From an uncultured Litoreibacter sp. (GTDB taxonomy: Bacteria; Pseudomonadota; Alphaproteobacteria; Rhodobacterales; Rhodobacteraceae): a stretch of DNA of 64,000 nucleotides. The translations under genes were made by a program, and so were the position numbers. Positions 1 through 8,979 of the stretch are shown here, in pieces. The notes below the pieces were generated by a model. That model was not told where the DNA came from and ran no database searches. It saw only the letters and a list, made by a program, of their open reading frames with translations. Every line of letters starts with the position of its first letter. The stretch's first letter is position 1. The stretch is from NCBI GenBank assembly GCA_947492995.1, contig CANLOU010000003.1:496001-560000 (forward strand), in the 5' to 3' direction.

Positions 1-762
1 TGGGTCGCACGGCGCATGGTCCTTCACGGCCTGAAACGTATCGCCTTTGGAGGCCCAGTCGCCGTAATCCACAATGATCCCCGCGCCACCATGGCGCTGA
101 ATGCGATCCGACACCTCCGCCACGATCTGCGGGGCGGCGGGGCAAAGCTCCACCACGTCACCATCGCCTGTGTCTTGCAGGCGATGCGCCAGCGCCTCCA
201 TCGGGACTGGCTCGCTGAGGCCAAAGGTAAGTGCGTCGCCGTCGCGGCCCACCCGCCGCTCCGCCCAGCCGCGCCCCTGCCGGAGGAACTGTCGGATGGG
301 CAGAGCGTCGAAAAACTCGTTGGCCACAAGGAACAAGGGCGTTTCAGGCAACTCCGCCACGCTGTCATGCCAAATCACGTCAACGCCCTTGAGCGTCGCG
401 CGCTGAATGTCGCGCAGCGCGGGGCTGGCCTCGACCAGATGTATCTCGGGCGCAAAGCCGGGCACGGCTTTGGTTGCGCGCAGCATGTCGGCCATCAACG
501 TCCCGCGCCCGGGGCCCAGCTCCACCAAGGCGCATGCACCACCGCCCTGATCCATCCACGCCTGTGCAAGGCACAGGCCCAACAGCTCGCCAAACATCTG
601 GCTGATCTCCGGCGCGGTGATGAAATCGCCGCTTTGCCCAAAGGGGTCGCGGGTGGCGTAGTAGCCAAATTCGGGGTGCAGCAGGCAGGCCTGCATATAG
701 TCGGCAAGGCTCATCGGGCCGTCGACCTCGATTTGCCGGATCAGCTGCGCCTTCAGGCTCAT
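1..762 (-). CDS. MidA-like SAM-dependent methyltransferase (DUF185), 3' end cut by window edge
   Basis: The reading frame opens at an ATG at 762 and runs off the left edge after 254 codons, so the C-terminus is missing. The N-terminus ([19 protein letters not shown]) and the [14 protein letters not shown] segment are typical of the MidA/NDUFAF7 family. A SAM-binding motif I ([14 protein letters not shown]) lies near residue 80, followed by [12 protein letters not shown], another family hallmark. The mitochondrial relative methylates an arginine of a complex I subunit; the bacterial role is less clear. The start overlaps the lgt stop by four bases (ATGA), so it is translationally coupled to lgt, an arrangement I believe is common in Rhodobacterales. 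The family call is firm; the substrate is not shown by the sequence. Confidence 0.9.
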   Translation of the reverse strand, partial: MSLKAQLIRQIEVDGPMSLADYMQACLLHPEFGYYATRDPFGQSGDFITAPEISQMFGELLGLCLAQAWMDQGGGACALVELGPGRGTLMADMLRATKAVPGFAPEIHLVEASPALRDIQRATLKGVDVIWHDSVAELPETPLFLVANEFFDALPIRQFLRQGRGWAERRVGRDGDALTFGLSEPVPMEALAHRLQDTGDGDVVELCPAAPQIVAEVSDRIQRHGGAGIIVDYGDWASKGDTFQAVKDHAPCDP

Positions 763-1649
763 GACGCGCGGCGGCGCGCGCCCATGATAATCAGCAGCCC
801 GACGATAATCATTGGCGTGGACAGCAACTGCCCCATTGTCAGCCCCAGCTCCCCAAACTGCCACGCATAGCCCAGCGGGTTGGTGTCGGAGGTGAATTGC
901 GCATCCGGCTGGCGCACAAATTCGACCACGAAGCGCGCAATGCCGTAGCCTGCCAGGAAGGCGCCAATCAATGCGCCCGGCGTTTTCAACCAGCCTTTGC
1001 GCAGCGCCAGATAGATCAGCACGGCAAAGAGGATCAAACCCTCTAGCAGCGCCTCATAGAGCTGCGACGGGTGGCGGGCACACATCTGTTCAACCGTGGC
1101 GCAGGCCTGTGCTGCGTCTCCGGGGAAGATCACCGCCCATGGCAGCTCGGTTGGGCGGCCCCAAAGTTCAGCGTTGATGAAATTGGCGATGCGGCCAAGG
1201 AAGATGGCGGGCGGGGTGGCCACCACGATGGCGTCCCCAACGCTGAGCGGCGAAAACTTGTTCTTCCAGCAGAAAATCAGCCCGGCTATCAGCACGCCCA
1301 ACGCCCCGCCGTGAAACGACATGCCGCCCTGCCAGATTTGCAAAATCTCGCCGGGATTGGCGAAGTAATAGGCCGGTTGGTAGAACAGCACGAAGCCGAA
1401 GCGGCCCCCCAAGACCACGCCCAGGATGATCCATGTCACTAGATCGGACGCGTTCTCCGACGTCATGGGGGACTTGTTGTCGGGCCATAGCCGCGCCCGT
1501 TTGAACAGCTGCACCGCGATGAACCAGCCGATGACGATCCCCACGATATAGGCCATCGCGTACCAGCGCAGCGAGAACTCGCGGCCGAACAGCTCCAGCG
1601 TGAAAATGTCGGGGCCGATATCGGGGAAGGGAAGAAGCGCTGCTAACAT
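759..1649 (-). CDS. lgt: Prolipoprotein diacylglyceryl transferase
   Basis: This 296-residue integral membrane enzyme transfers a diacylglyceryl group from phosphatidylglycerol to the lipobox cysteine of prolipoproteins, the first step of lipoprotein maturation in the inner membrane. The Lgt signature [14 protein letters not shown] lies at residues 152-165, with the essential arginine at 153. HGGALG around His113 and the [12 protein letters not shown] segment are also family hallmarks. Several hydrophobic segments fit the usual seven-helix topology. The open frame extends upstream to 1781, but homologs begin near [13 protein letters not shown], so I start at 1649. The gene is divergent from the ubiK-like gene and coupled to the downstream methyltransferase. 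Confidence 0.96.
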   Translation of the reverse strand: MLAALLPFPDIGPDIFTLELFGREFSLRWYAMAYIVGIVIGWFIAVQLFKRARLWPDNKSPMTSENASDLVTWIILGVVLGGRFGFVLFYQPAYYFANPGEILQIWQGGMSFHGGALGVLIAGLIFCWKNKFSPLSVGDAIVVATPPAIFLGRIANFINAELWGRPTELPWAVIFPGDAAQACATVEQMCARHPSQLYEALLEGLILFAVLIYLALRKGWLKTPGALIGAFLAGYGIARFVVEFVRQPDAQFTSDTNPLGYAWQFGELGLTMGQLLSTPMIIVGLLIIMGARRRAS

Positions 1650-1742
1650 AGCCGCATGGGTGCGACGCCCCTGCGACGATGTCAACCTTGAGAAATGGCC
1701 AAAGCCTCCCCATATAGAGGTCAGGCAAGCACGAGGTACGAT

Positions 1743-2012
1743 ATGCAAACCCGCAACAAATTCTTCGACGACATGTCGCAAATGATGACCAACGCCATGG
1801 GCGTGGCCCAGGGCGCCAAGTCCGAGGCCGAGAACGCCATGAGCTCCATGGTTGACCGCTGGCTGGCGGACCGCGATTTTGTGACCCGCGAGGAATTCGA
1901 CGCCGTCCGGGCCATGGCCCAGAAGGCCCGCGAGGAGAACGAGGCCCTGAAGGCCCGCCTGGATGCGATGGAAAAGAAGCCGGCCAAAAAGGCGGCACCC
2001 AAAAAATCCTGA
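1743..2012 (+). CDS. ubiK: UbiK/BMFP-type ubiquinone biosynthesis accessory factor
   Basis: This small 89-residue protein matches the BMFP (YqiC/UbiK) family. It has an amphipathic N-terminal half ([20 protein letters not shown]), a middle [34 protein letters not shown] predicted to form a trimeric coiled coil (shown by the EEF...LKARL heptads), and a lysine/alanine-rich tail. UbiK acts as a membrane-fusogenic accessory factor for aerobic ubiquinone biosynthesis. A GAGG ribosome site at 1733-1736 sits six bases before ATG 1743, which favours this start over the one at 1695. It is transcribed divergently from lgt across about 90 bases. The family call is good; the role is inferred from E. coli and Salmonella. 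Confidence 0.82.
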   Translation: MQTRNKFFDDMSQMMTNAMGVAQGAKSEAENAMSSMVDRWLADRDFVTREEFDAVRAMAQKAREENEALKARLDAMEKKPAKKAAPKKS

Positions 2013-2018
2013 GGCTTT

Positions 2019-2039
2019 CGAATTTTCGTCGAAAATTCG
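2019..2039. repeat. TTTTCG/CGAAAA palindrome between convergent genes
   Basis: A nine-base perfect stem (CGAATTTTC / GAAAATTCG) with a three-base loop sits seven bases after the ubiK stop and before the convergent gene end at 2056. It lacks a strong T-tract, so terminator function is possible but unproven. Similar palindromes lie at 32,499-32,546 and, imperfectly, inside xdhA near 26,160. Confidence 0.6.
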
Positions 2040-2055
2040 CCCGCGCTGAACAGCT

Positions 2056-2622
2056 TCAGCCGCCCAGGCTGAAGCCCAGCAGCATCACGATCACGTAAGA
2101 AAAGCACAGGGCGGCCACGAACAGGGGCCGCGCCATGTAGGTCAGCCGCCCGTAGCGGTCGACCACGTCCGCCACCTCGTCGCGCGTCAGCCCGAACCGC
2201 AGGCTGCGCAGCGTCTGCTCGGACGCGTCGCGCGCGGCCTCGCCCGCGTCTCGGTTCCACACCAGCACCGCGATCAGGTCCAACGCGATGGACATCGGCC
2301 ACAACAGCACGCCGGACACGGCCCCGATAAGCCGCCCGGCCTTGGCCGCGGCCTTGCGCGATTTGTACTTCTCCACCAGCCCCGCGTAGTCATACGCCCA
2401 TTCGCTCACCGCCTTCTCGACGATGCCGAACAGCAGGTACATCAGGACCAAATCCCGCAGCACGGCGGGCAGCCCAACGGGCAAGGCGTCCCGCGCGTCG
2501 CGGTACACATCAATGCCGGACCCCAGCCAGCCCTTTGGCACCCAGCCAAAGCCGCCCGCCACCAGCGAGGCCAGCACAACCAGCGACAAAAGCCAGCACA
2601 AAAGGACAATCACGCGCATCAT
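2056..2622 (-). CDS. Hypothetical inner-membrane protein
   Basis: The 188-residue product has an N-terminal hydrophobic helix ([21 protein letters not shown]), a hydrophobic stretch near residues 55-70, another near 100-120 ([22 protein letters not shown]) and a C-terminal helix ([23 protein letters not shown]). Between them is a charged region with [15 protein letters not shown] and a [12 protein letters not shown] segment. I do not recognise a family. It is convergent with ubiK and divergent from the amino acid binding protein gene. It is probably a three- or four-helix membrane protein of unknown role. Confidence 0.7.
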   Translation of the reverse strand: MMRVIVLLCWLLSLVVLASLVAGGFGWVPKGWLGSGIDVYRDARDALPVGLPAVLRDLVLMYLLFGIVEKAVSEWAYDYAGLVEKYKSRKAAAKAGRLIGAVSGVLLWPMSIALDLIAVLVWNRDAGEAARDASEQTLRSLRFGLTRDEVADVVDRYGRLTYMARPLFVAALCFSYVIVMLLGFSLGG

Positions 2623-2727
2623 GGGGGCAGGCCTAGCCCGCCCGCCGCCAAGTGTGAAGGGGGAGCCTTGCGCCTGCGCTCCCCTCCAAGCTAGGCTCGC
2701 CCGATCATTTCATCTGGAGCCTGACAC

Positions 2728-3513
2728 ATGAAACTGCTGACCACGCTATTTGCCGCCACCCTCGCAACCTCCGCCATGGCCGACGGCCACCTGCCAAACC
2801 TCGACGGCAAGGAAGTCGTCTTCGTCACGGAAAACGCCTACCCGCCGCTGCAATTCGTGGAGCCGGGCACTGGCAATGCCGTCGGCTGGGAATATGACGC
2901 GGTGGCCGAAATCGCCAAGCGCATCAACATCACCGTGGTCTATGAAAACACCAGCTGGGACGCGATGATCCCGGCGGTCTCCAGCGGGCAGTACGATGTC
3001 GGCATGACCGGCATCACCATCCGCGAGGACCGCAAAGAGCAGGTCGATTTCTCCGACAAATACATGACCTCCGAGATGGTCATGCTGGTGCGCGGCGACG
3101 AAGACCGGTTCAATGACGCCAAATCCTTTGCCGCCGACGCCGACCTTCTTATGGCCGCGCAACCTGGCACCACGCCGTTTTATGTCGGCGTCTATGACGT
3201 GCTGGATGGGGACGAGGCAAACCCGCGCATCATCAAGTTCGAAACCTTCGGGGCAGGGGTCGCGGCCTTGCGCACAGGCGATGTGGATCTGGTGCTGACG
3301 GATGGCACGGCAGGCAACGGCTATGTGGCATCGTCGGACGGGGCGCTGAAAATCGTGGGCGAGAAGCTCGGGACCGAGGATTTTGGCTTCATCTTCCCCA
3401 AAGGCTCTGACCTTGTGGCCCCCATCAACGCTGCGATTGCCGACATGACCAAGGACGGCACCATCGACGCGCTGAACACCAAATGGTTCCTCGACTACAA
3501 GCTGGGCGGCTAA
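2728..3513 (+). CDS. Polar amino acid ABC importer, periplasmic binding protein
   Basis: The 261-residue protein starts with a signal peptide ([18 protein letters not shown]) and has the SBP family 3 fold: [15 protein letters not shown], then [36 protein letters not shown] spread over residues 78-113, with the usual [11 protein letters not shown] ligand arginine. GGAG at 2716-2719, eight bases before the ATG, supports the start. It captures a polar amino acid or related compound in the periplasm and hands it to the permease encoded 18 bases downstream. The ligand cannot be read from the sequence. No ATPase gene follows, which is unusual. Confidence 0.92.
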   Translation: MKLLTTLFAATLATSAMADGHLPNLDGKEVVFVTENAYPPLQFVEPGTGNAVGWEYDAVAEIAKRINITVVYENTSWDAMIPAVSSGQYDVGMTGITIREDRKEQVDFSDKYMTSEMVMLVRGDEDRFNDAKSFAADADLLMAAQPGTTPFYVGVYDVLDGDEANPRIIKFETFGAGVAALRTGDVDLVLTDGTAGNGYVASSDGALKIVGEKLGTEDFGFIFPKGSDLVAPINAAIADMTKDGTIDALNTKWFLDYKLGG

Positions 3514-3531
3514 GCCACCCGAGCCCGCAGG

Positions 3532-4326
3532 GTGATGGGCCCCTCAAACCCCGATAAGGATTTCCCCTATTGGCTCGTCCTCTTGGGCGGGCTGATGGCG
3601 TGGATGTTTTATCAGGTCTGGGTGAATGATCTCTATTCCCAAGTCATGGGAACGCTGTCCAAAGGCATCCGCATCACCGTCATGGTGACGCTGATTGGCT
3701 TCTTCATGGCGTCGGTCACGGGCCTGATCCTTGCGGTCATGTCGCTGTCGCGCTCCATCATCCTGCGCCAGATCGCGCGGTTCTATATCGAAATCGTGCG
3801 CGGCATCCCGATCATCGTGCTGCTGCTTTACGTGGCCTTCGTGGTGGCGCCTGCGCTGGTCTACGCGATCAACTGGGCGTTGGAGCCGCTGGGCGCGGAC
3901 CCTTGGCGCACCCGCGACTTCCCGCTTTTGTGGCGTGCCACGGCCGCGCTTGCCATCGGCTATTCCGCCTTCATCGCGGAAGTGTTTCGCGCGGGCATCC
4001 AATCGGTGGAGCCGGGCCAGATCGAGGCGGCGGAGGCGCTGGGCCTGAGCCGCTGGCAACGCTTCCGTCACATCATCTTCCCGCAGGCCATCCGCACCAT
4101 CCTGCCGCCGCTGGGCAATGACTTTGTGGCGATGGTGAAGGATAGCTCGCTTGTGTCGGTCCTGGGCGTCTCCGACATCACCCAGCTGGGCAAGGTCACC
4201 GCCGCAGGCAATTTCCGCTACTTTGAAACCTACAACATCGTGGCCCTTATCTACCTGACCCTCACCATCACCCTGTCCATCGGCCTGCGCCGGTTGGAAC
4301 GACAAATGCGTGACAAGCCGCATTGA
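3532..4326 (+). CDS. Polar amino acid ABC importer, permease
   Basis: The 264-residue membrane protein belongs to the HisM/GlnP class. It has GIRITVMVTLIGFFMASVTG, FYIEIVRGIPIIVLLLYVAF (the R-G-I/T-P motif), and the EAA loop ESVEPGQIEAAEALGLSRWQ with its conserved glycine. The start is GTG at 3532 or ATG three bases later. It forms the membrane channel for the preceding binding protein. The insertion between the conserved RGIP region and the ATLAIGYSAF-like region is slightly longer than in GlnP. One permease is encoded, so a homodimer is likely. A shared or distant ATPase must energise it, as none lies nearby. Confidence 0.92.
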   Translation: MMGPSNPDKDFPYWLVLLGGLMAWMFYQVWVNDLYSQVMGTLSKGIRITVMVTLIGFFMASVTGLILAVMSLSRSIILRQIARFYIEIVRGIPIIVLLLYVAFVVAPALVYAINWALEPLGADPWRTRDFPLLWRATAALAIGYSAFIAEVFRAGIQSVEPGQIEAAEALGLSRWQRFRHIIFPQAIRTILPPLGNDFVAMVKDSSLVSVLGVSDITQLGKVTAAGNFRYFETYNIVALIYLTLTITLSIGLRRLERQMRDKPH

Positions 4327-4380
4327 CCCGTTGCAGCCCGCCATCAGCGCATTAGGTTGACCGCCAAAGGAGACCCCTCA

Positions 4381-6402
4381 ATGACAAACCCGCTGCTCGC
4401 CCCTTGGAACACCCCCTTTGAGCTGCCGCCTTTCGGCGCCTTCACCGATGACGACGTGGCCCCCGCGTTCGAACAGGCCCTGACCACCGCCCGCGCGCAG
4501 CTAAAGGCTATCGCCGAAAACGCGGATGTGCCCACCTTTGCCAACACCATCGACGCGCTGGAACTGATGGGCGAAGACATGGAAAAGGCGCTGGCGCCTT
4601 TCTACCTGCAAGCCGGGGTCGACTCGAACCCCAAGCGACAGGAGTTGCAGCGCGACTTCTCCCCCAAACTTGCCGCATGGGGGTCCGAGGTCATGATGAA
4701 CCGCGACCTGTTCAAACGGGTCGAAACGCTCTGGTCCCAAAAGGACGATTTGGACCTGACGGAAGAACAACACCGTGTCCTGTTTTTGCAGCGCCGAAAC
4801 TTCCTGCGGGCAGGCGCGGCGCTCGAAGGGGCCGATTATGATAGGTTAAAGGACATTAAGAACCGCCTTGCGGTGATCGGGACGGAGTTTACCCAAAATC
4901 TGCTCGCAGATGAGCGCGACTGGTTTGTACAAATTGGGTTAGAGGACCTCTCAGGGTTACCCCAATTTGTACAAAACTCTGCACAAGAGGCTGCGAAGGA
5001 GCGTGGCATTGACGGATATGCAATCACTCTTTCGCGTTCGTTAATTGTCCCGTTCCTACAGTATTCTGACCGCCGCGACCTGCGCGAAAAAGCCTACACA
5101 GCATGGGTGTCACGCGGCGCAAATGGCGGCGAGACCGACAACCGCGAGATCGCTTTAGAGACGCTGGCCCTTCGCCGCGAACGCGCCAACCTGCTGGGCC
5201 ACGACACGTTTGCCGATTTCAAACTGGTCACCGAGATGGCGCAAACCCCTGAAAACGTTCGCGAATTGCTGATGAAAGTGTGGGAGCCTGCCAAGGCGCA
5301 GGCGCTGCTGGACGCCGCCAAATTGGAAGACATGATGCATGCCGACGGCGTCAACGGCGCGCTTGAGCCATGGGATTGGCGCTACTATTCCGAGAAGCGC
5401 CGCGCCGTTGAACACGATCTGGACGAGGCGGCATTGAAGCCTTACCTGCAGCTTAACAACATGATCGAAGCGGCCTTTGATTGCGCTAACCGCTTGTTTG
5501 GATTGGAGTTTTCGTCCCTGCCGGACGTCGCGCTTCACCACGAGGACGCCCGCGCATGGGAAGTCACCCGTGATGGCCAGCACGTCGCTGTTTTCATTGG
5601 AGATTATTTCGCCCGAGGCGGAAAACGTTCTGGCGCATGGTGCTCCGCCCTGCGCTCCCAGCAAAAACTCAAAGGCAACATCCGCCCCCATGTCATCAAC
5701 GTCTGCAACTTCGCCAAAGGCGACCCCGCGCTCTTGTCCTACGACGATGCGAGGACACTGTTTCACGAGTTCGGCCACGCGCTGCACCAGATGCTGTCGG
5801 ACGTAACTTATGAAATGATTTCAGGTACTTCCGTGCCGCGTGACTTCGTGGAATTGCCCAGCCAGCTGTATGAACATTGGCTCGAAGTACCGGAGGTTTT
5901 GCAAAAACACGCGACCCATTTTGACACTGGCGAGGCGATGCCAGCGGCCCTTTTGGACAAGATGTTGAAGGCCGCCACCTACGACCAGGGCTTCGCCACC
6001 GTCGAATACGTCGCCTCCGCCCTCGTGGACCTCGAATTCCACAACGGCCCCGTCCCTGACGACATCATGGCCCGCCAAACCGAAATCCTCGACGGTTTGG
6101 GCATGCCCCACGCCATCCGCATGCGCCACGCCACGCCCCATTTCGCCCATGTCTTCGCAGGCGACGGATATTCATCTGCCTACTATTCTTACATGTGGTC
6201 CGAGGTGATGGACGCGGATGCGTTTGAAGCCTTTGAGGAGGCAGGTGGCGCGTTTGATCCTGAGATGGCTAAGAAGTTGGAATCGCAGATACTTTCGACT
6301 GGTGGTTCCCGCGAAGCCGGTGATTTGTACATGTCTTTTCGTGGCAAGATGCCAGGGGTAGACGCGCTGCTGAAAGGACGCGGATTGGATAAGGTGGCGT
6401 GA
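4381..6402 (+). CDS. M3-family metallopeptidase (Dcp/OpdA type)
   Basis: This 673-residue zinc peptidase carries the HExxH motif as FHEFGHALHQML, with His462, Glu463 and His466. The third ligand is expected in the following EL(P)SQLYEHW helix. Overall length and segments such as GLPQFVQNSAQEAAKERG and VDLEFHN fit peptidyl-dipeptidase Dcp or oligopeptidase A, cytoplasmic enzymes that trim short peptides. An AAAGGAG ribosome site just upstream of ATG 4381 favours this start over an in-frame ATG at 4357. Between about 4840 and 5080 codon use becomes more AT-rich than in the rest of the gene, and a perfect inverted repeat lies there. Family certain; subfamily assignment less so. Confidence 0.93.
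   Translation: MTNPLLAPWNTPFELPPFGAFTDDDVAPAFEQALTTARAQLKAIAENADVPTFANTIDALELMGEDMEKALAPFYLQAGVDSNPKRQELQRDFSPKLAAWGSEVMMNRDLFKRVETLWSQKDDLDLTEEQHRVLFLQRRNFLRAGAALEGADYDRLKDIKNRLAVIGTEFTQNLLADERDWFVQIGLEDLSGLPQFVQNSAQEAAKERGIDGYAITLSRSLIVPFLQYSDRRDLREKAYTAWVSRGANGGETDNREIALETLALRRERANLLGHDTFADFKLVTEMAQTPENVRELLMKVWEPAKAQALLDAAKLEDMMHADGVNGALEPWDWRYYSEKRRAVEHDLDEAALKPYLQLNNMIEAAFDCANRLFGLEFSSLPDVALHHEDARAWEVTRDGQHVAVFIGDYFARGGKRSGAWCSALRSQQKLKGNIRPHVINVCNFAKGDPALLSYDDARTLFHEFGHALHQMLSDVTYEMISGTSVPRDFVELPSQLYEHWLEVPEVLQKHATHFDTGEAMPAALLDKMLKAATYDQGFATVEYVASALVDLEFHNGPVPDDIMARQTEILDGLGMPHAIRMRHATPHFAHVFAGDGYSSAYYSYMWSEVMDADAFEAFEEAGGAFDPEMAKKLESQILSTGGSREAGDLYMSFRGKMPGVDALLKGRGLDKVA
4924..4975. 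repeat. 15-bp perfect inverted repeat inside the M3 peptidase gene
   Basis: The arms are TTTGTACAAATTGGG (4924-4938) and its exact reverse complement (4961-4975), with a 22-base loop that contains a near-palindrome, AGAGGACCTCT. The arms encode FVQIG and PQFVQ in frame. Confidence 0.85.
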
Positions 6403-6434
6403 CCCAAATGGGTGCTACGCACGCAGTTTTATCT

Positions 6435-6496
6435 AGGGGGCTCTGCCCCCGTCGCTGACGCTCCTCCCCCGGGATATTTAAGGAACATGGGAAGGG
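6435..6496. repeat. Rhodobacteraceae-type intergenic repeat with GC hairpin
   Basis: The stretch GGGGGCTCTGCCCCC (6436-6450) forms a six-base-pair stem with a three-base loop. It is followed by a C-rich arm and CCCGGGATATTTAAGGAA. I recall this general pattern as a frequent intergenic element in Rhodobacteraceae. It lies between the M3 peptidase and phosphatase genes and may act as a transcription stop or mRNA stabiliser. A related layout occurs at 36,209-36,270. Confidence 0.65.
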
Positions 6497-6548
6497 GAGG
6501 TTGTATCTTACCGATGTTAATGATTTGAAGATTTGAGCCAAACCGGGG

Positions 6549-7385
6549 ATGCTTTGGATGATTTCAGACGATCAGATGACCGCGTTGATTGAGACCGTGC
6601 GCGACGTGGCGCGGGTGGAAATCCTTCCTCATTTCCGCAACTTGGATGCGTTGCAGATCGACAGCAAATCTGCGCCGGATGATTTGGTGACCATCGCCGA
6701 CCGAGCGGCGGAGCTGGCAATTTCAAAAGCAGTTCACAGCATATTGCCTGATGCCGCAATTATTGGCGAGGAAGCGGTCTCGTCTGACAAGAGCGTGCTG
6801 GCGCGGGTGAAAGAGCCCGGGCTGGTTGTGGTGATCGACCCGATTGATGGAACGTGGAACTACGCCAACGGGATCGCGACCTACGGGGTGATCCTGGCCG
6901 TCATCGAAGACGGGCAGTGCATTTTTGGACTGCTTTATGACCCTAGCTATGATGATTGGATCATGGCCACAAAGGGCGAAGGGGCCTTCTTTTGCAGGCC
7001 GGACGGCACCAAGCGTGCGCTGCAATTGGCACCACCGCCGGACAAGTTGTCGGATTGTTTCGGGTTTGTGGGGCTTTACCTGTTTGGCAAGGAGCGGCAG
7101 GCACAATTGGCTGCAGCTTTGCCGTCTTTTCGCAGGTCCATGACGCTGCGCTGTTCGTGCCACGAGTACCGGATGCTGGCCCAGGGGGCTTCGCAGTTTT
7201 GTTTGAACGGCATGCTCAACGTCTGGGATCACGCTGCGGGCGTATTGATTTACCAGGAGGCGGGTGGCGTTGCCCGGCTGCTGGACGGGCGCAATTATGA
7301 CCCTGTGATGCGAAAGGGGCATCTACTGACCGCGGCCTCGGAGCCGCTTTGGGAAGAGCTGTCGGAGCTGTTTGGCGAGGCTTAG
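6549..7385 (+). CDS. Inositol monophosphatase-family phosphatase
   Basis: The 278-residue protein has the metal-binding motifs of the IMPase superfamily: GEEAVSSD near residue 75, DPIDGTWNY with Asp97, Asp100, Gly101 and Thr102, and the C-terminal WDHAAGVLIYQEAGG. These enzymes remove phosphate from small molecules such as inositol phosphate, histidinol phosphate or PAP in a Mg2+-dependent reaction. The exact substrate is not evident. The start is either ATG 6549 or ATG 6558; GGGG at 6545-6548 sits better for 6558. The 3' end overlaps the convergent SH3 gene by four bases. Confidence 0.92.
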   Translation: MLWMISDDQMTALIETVRDVARVEILPHFRNLDALQIDSKSAPDDLVTIADRAAELAISKAVHSILPDAAIIGEEAVSSDKSVLARVKEPGLVVVIDPIDGTWNYANGIATYGVILAVIEDGQCIFGLLYDPSYDDWIMATKGEGAFFCRPDGTKRALQLAPPPDKLSDCFGFVGLYLFGKERQAQLAAALPSFRRSMTLRCSCHEYRMLAQGASQFCLNGMLNVWDHAAGVLIYQEAGGVARLLDGRNYDPVMRKGHLLTAASEPLWEELSELFGEA

Positions 7386-7873
7386 TCGCGCGTCTCGCCG
7401 GCCATCAGGCCCCAGAACGCGCTGCGTTTGATCCAGCCTTTGGACCCTTCTGCTGTGACCCGGCACCAGTTGCCGGTGCATTTGCCCAGCCGTGCGATGA
7501 CACCGGCCTCCAGGTAGGCCTGCACTGGGGAGCTTTCCTCGGCGGTGTGATGAATTGCAGCCATGTCCTGTTCAACGAGCACCGTGCGCACGCCTGAGAG
7601 CAGGGTGTAGTGGACCCAGCCGCCGGCACCGTCGCGGTCCTCGACGCGCCGCCAATGGCCGTGCTCTGCCACGATCTGCAGGGGCATATTGCGGCGTTTG
7701 AAGACCCAGTCGATGCGGTGCGTCAGGGATGGACCGCGTCGCACATTGCCCTCAGAGGCTTTTAGCGACACGAAGCGCGGCATTGGCAAATTGGTGACGG
7801 GGCCGCGCTCGGCGAAAGCGCTGCTAGACGAAAGGACGACGCAAACCGCCGCCATACTCAAAACCGATTTCAT
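7382..7873 (-). CDS. Exported SH3-domain protein
   Basis: The 163-residue product has a signal peptide ending in SSSSAFA and two bacterial SH3 (SH3b/DUF1058) repeats. The first runs from ASEGNVRRGPSLTHRIDWVF through GWVHYTLLSG, the second from QAYLEAGVIARLG through GWIKRSAFWG. Such proteins are periplasmic and often bind peptidoglycan or peptides. It is convergent with the phosphatase gene and divergent from the hydroxyacid dehydrogenase gene. Partners are unknown. Confidence 0.88.
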   Translation of the reverse strand: MKSVLSMAAVCVVLSSSSAFAERGPVTNLPMPRFVSLKASEGNVRRGPSLTHRIDWVFKRRNMPLQIVAEHGHWRRVEDRDGAGGWVHYTLLSGVRTVLVEQDMAAIHHTAEESSPVQAYLEAGVIARLGKCTGNWCRVTAEGSKGWIKRSAFWGLMAGETRD

Positions 7874-7970
7874 AAGCTGCCTGCCCTGACTGCTATTTCT
7901 TTGTTAGGGGCTTATTCTGCTTGCCCCTTTAAGCGTGATCTTGTCACTATGAATGTATGATTTCCAGCAG

Positions 7971-7985
7971 GGAGGCGTCATCTTG
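7971..7985 (+). promoter_or_regulatory. Ribosome binding site that selects a TTG start
   Basis: GGAGG at 7971-7975 is seven bases upstream of TTG 7983. The in-frame ATG at 7953 lies before this site, would encode ten residues not expected in the family, and has no ribosome site of its own. Confidence 0.7.
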
Positions 7986-8969
7986 CCAAGACAAAAGCTA
8001 AGTGTTGTCGTGACGCGACGGTTGCCCGACGTGGTGGAAACGCGGATGAGCGAGCTGTTCGACGTCAAGCTGCGTGAAAGCGACGTGCCAATGACCAAGC
8101 CGGAGCTTGCCGAAGCGATGCGCGAGGCGGATGTGCTGGTGCCGACCCTGACTGACAAGATCGACGCGGGACTTTTGGGACAGGCCGGTGACAAGCTAAA
8201 ACTCATTGCCAATTACGGCGCGGGCGTTGACCACATTGACGTAGCGACCGCGCGCCAGCGCGGCGTTCTGGTGTCCAACACTCCCGGTGCCGTGACCGAG
8301 GACACCGCTGATATGACGCTGGCGCTGATCCTGTCCGTGACGCGGCGTATCCCCGAAGGCCTGAACAAGATGCAAAGCGGGTCGTGGGACGGCTGGTCCC
8401 CAACCGCATTGATGGGGGGACGGATCGCGGGGCGCCGATTGGGCATTCTGGGGATGGGGCGCATTGGTCAGGCTGTGGCGCGACGCGCCAAGGTGTTTGG
8501 AATGCAGGTGCATTACCACAACCGCACGCCGGTGCACCAGGGCATCTCGGACGAGCTGGAGGCAACCTATTGGGAGAGCCTTGACCAGATGATTGCCCGC
8601 ATGGACATCGTGTCGGTCAATTGTCCACATACGCCCTCGACATACCATTTGCTGAATGCGCGGCGGCTGAAGTTGATGAAACCCTCGGCGGTGGTTGTGA
8701 ATACGTCGCGGGGCGAGGTGATTGACGAGAACGCGCTGACGCGGATGCTCAGGGCAGGGGAACTGGCGGGGGCCGGACTGGATGTGTTCGAGCATGGCAC
8801 CGACATAAACCCGCGGCTGCGAGACCTGCCAAACGTGGTGGCCTTGCCGCATATGGGATCGGCCACCGAAGAAGGCCGCATCGAGATGGGCGAGAAGGTG
8901 CTTTTAAACATCAAGACCTTTGACGACGGCCATAGGCCGCCGGATCAGGTCGTGCCGGGGATGTTGTAG
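7983..8969 (+). CDS. D-2-hydroxyacid dehydrogenase (glyoxylate/glycerate type)
   Basis: With the TTG start the protein has 328 residues and begins PRQKLSVVVTRRLP after the initiator, as I expect for this family. It has the NAD(P) Rossmann motif GILGMGRIGQAVA, the catalytic region NTSRGEVIDENAL, a glutamate in LAGAGLDVFEHG, and the catalytic histidine in ALPHMGSAT. NYGAGVDHIDVATARQRG is also typical. The enzyme probably reduces glyoxylate or hydroxypyruvate with NAD(P)H in the cytosol. The gene stands alone between divergent and convergent neighbours. Confidence 0.92.
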   Translation: MPRQKLSVVVTRRLPDVVETRMSELFDVKLRESDVPMTKPELAEAMREADVLVPTLTDKIDAGLLGQAGDKLKLIANYGAGVDHIDVATARQRGVLVSNTPGAVTEDTADMTLALILSVTRRIPEGLNKMQSGSWDGWSPTALMGGRIAGRRLGILGMGRIGQAVARRAKVFGMQVHYHNRTPVHQGISDELEATYWESLDQMIARMDIVSVNCPHTPSTYHLLNARRLKLMKPSAVVVNTSRGEVIDENALTRMLRAGELAGAGLDVFEHGTDINPRLRDLPNVVALPHMGSATEEGRIEMGEKVLLNIKTFDDGHRPPDQVVPGML

Positions 8970-8979
8970 GCCTGCGCAA

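Noticed and set aside
16-870. A 284-codon plus-strand open frame
   Set aside because: It is antisense to the MidA-like gene and part of lgt; its His/Arg/Ala-rich translation is a GC-skew shadow, whereas the minus strand shows family motifs.
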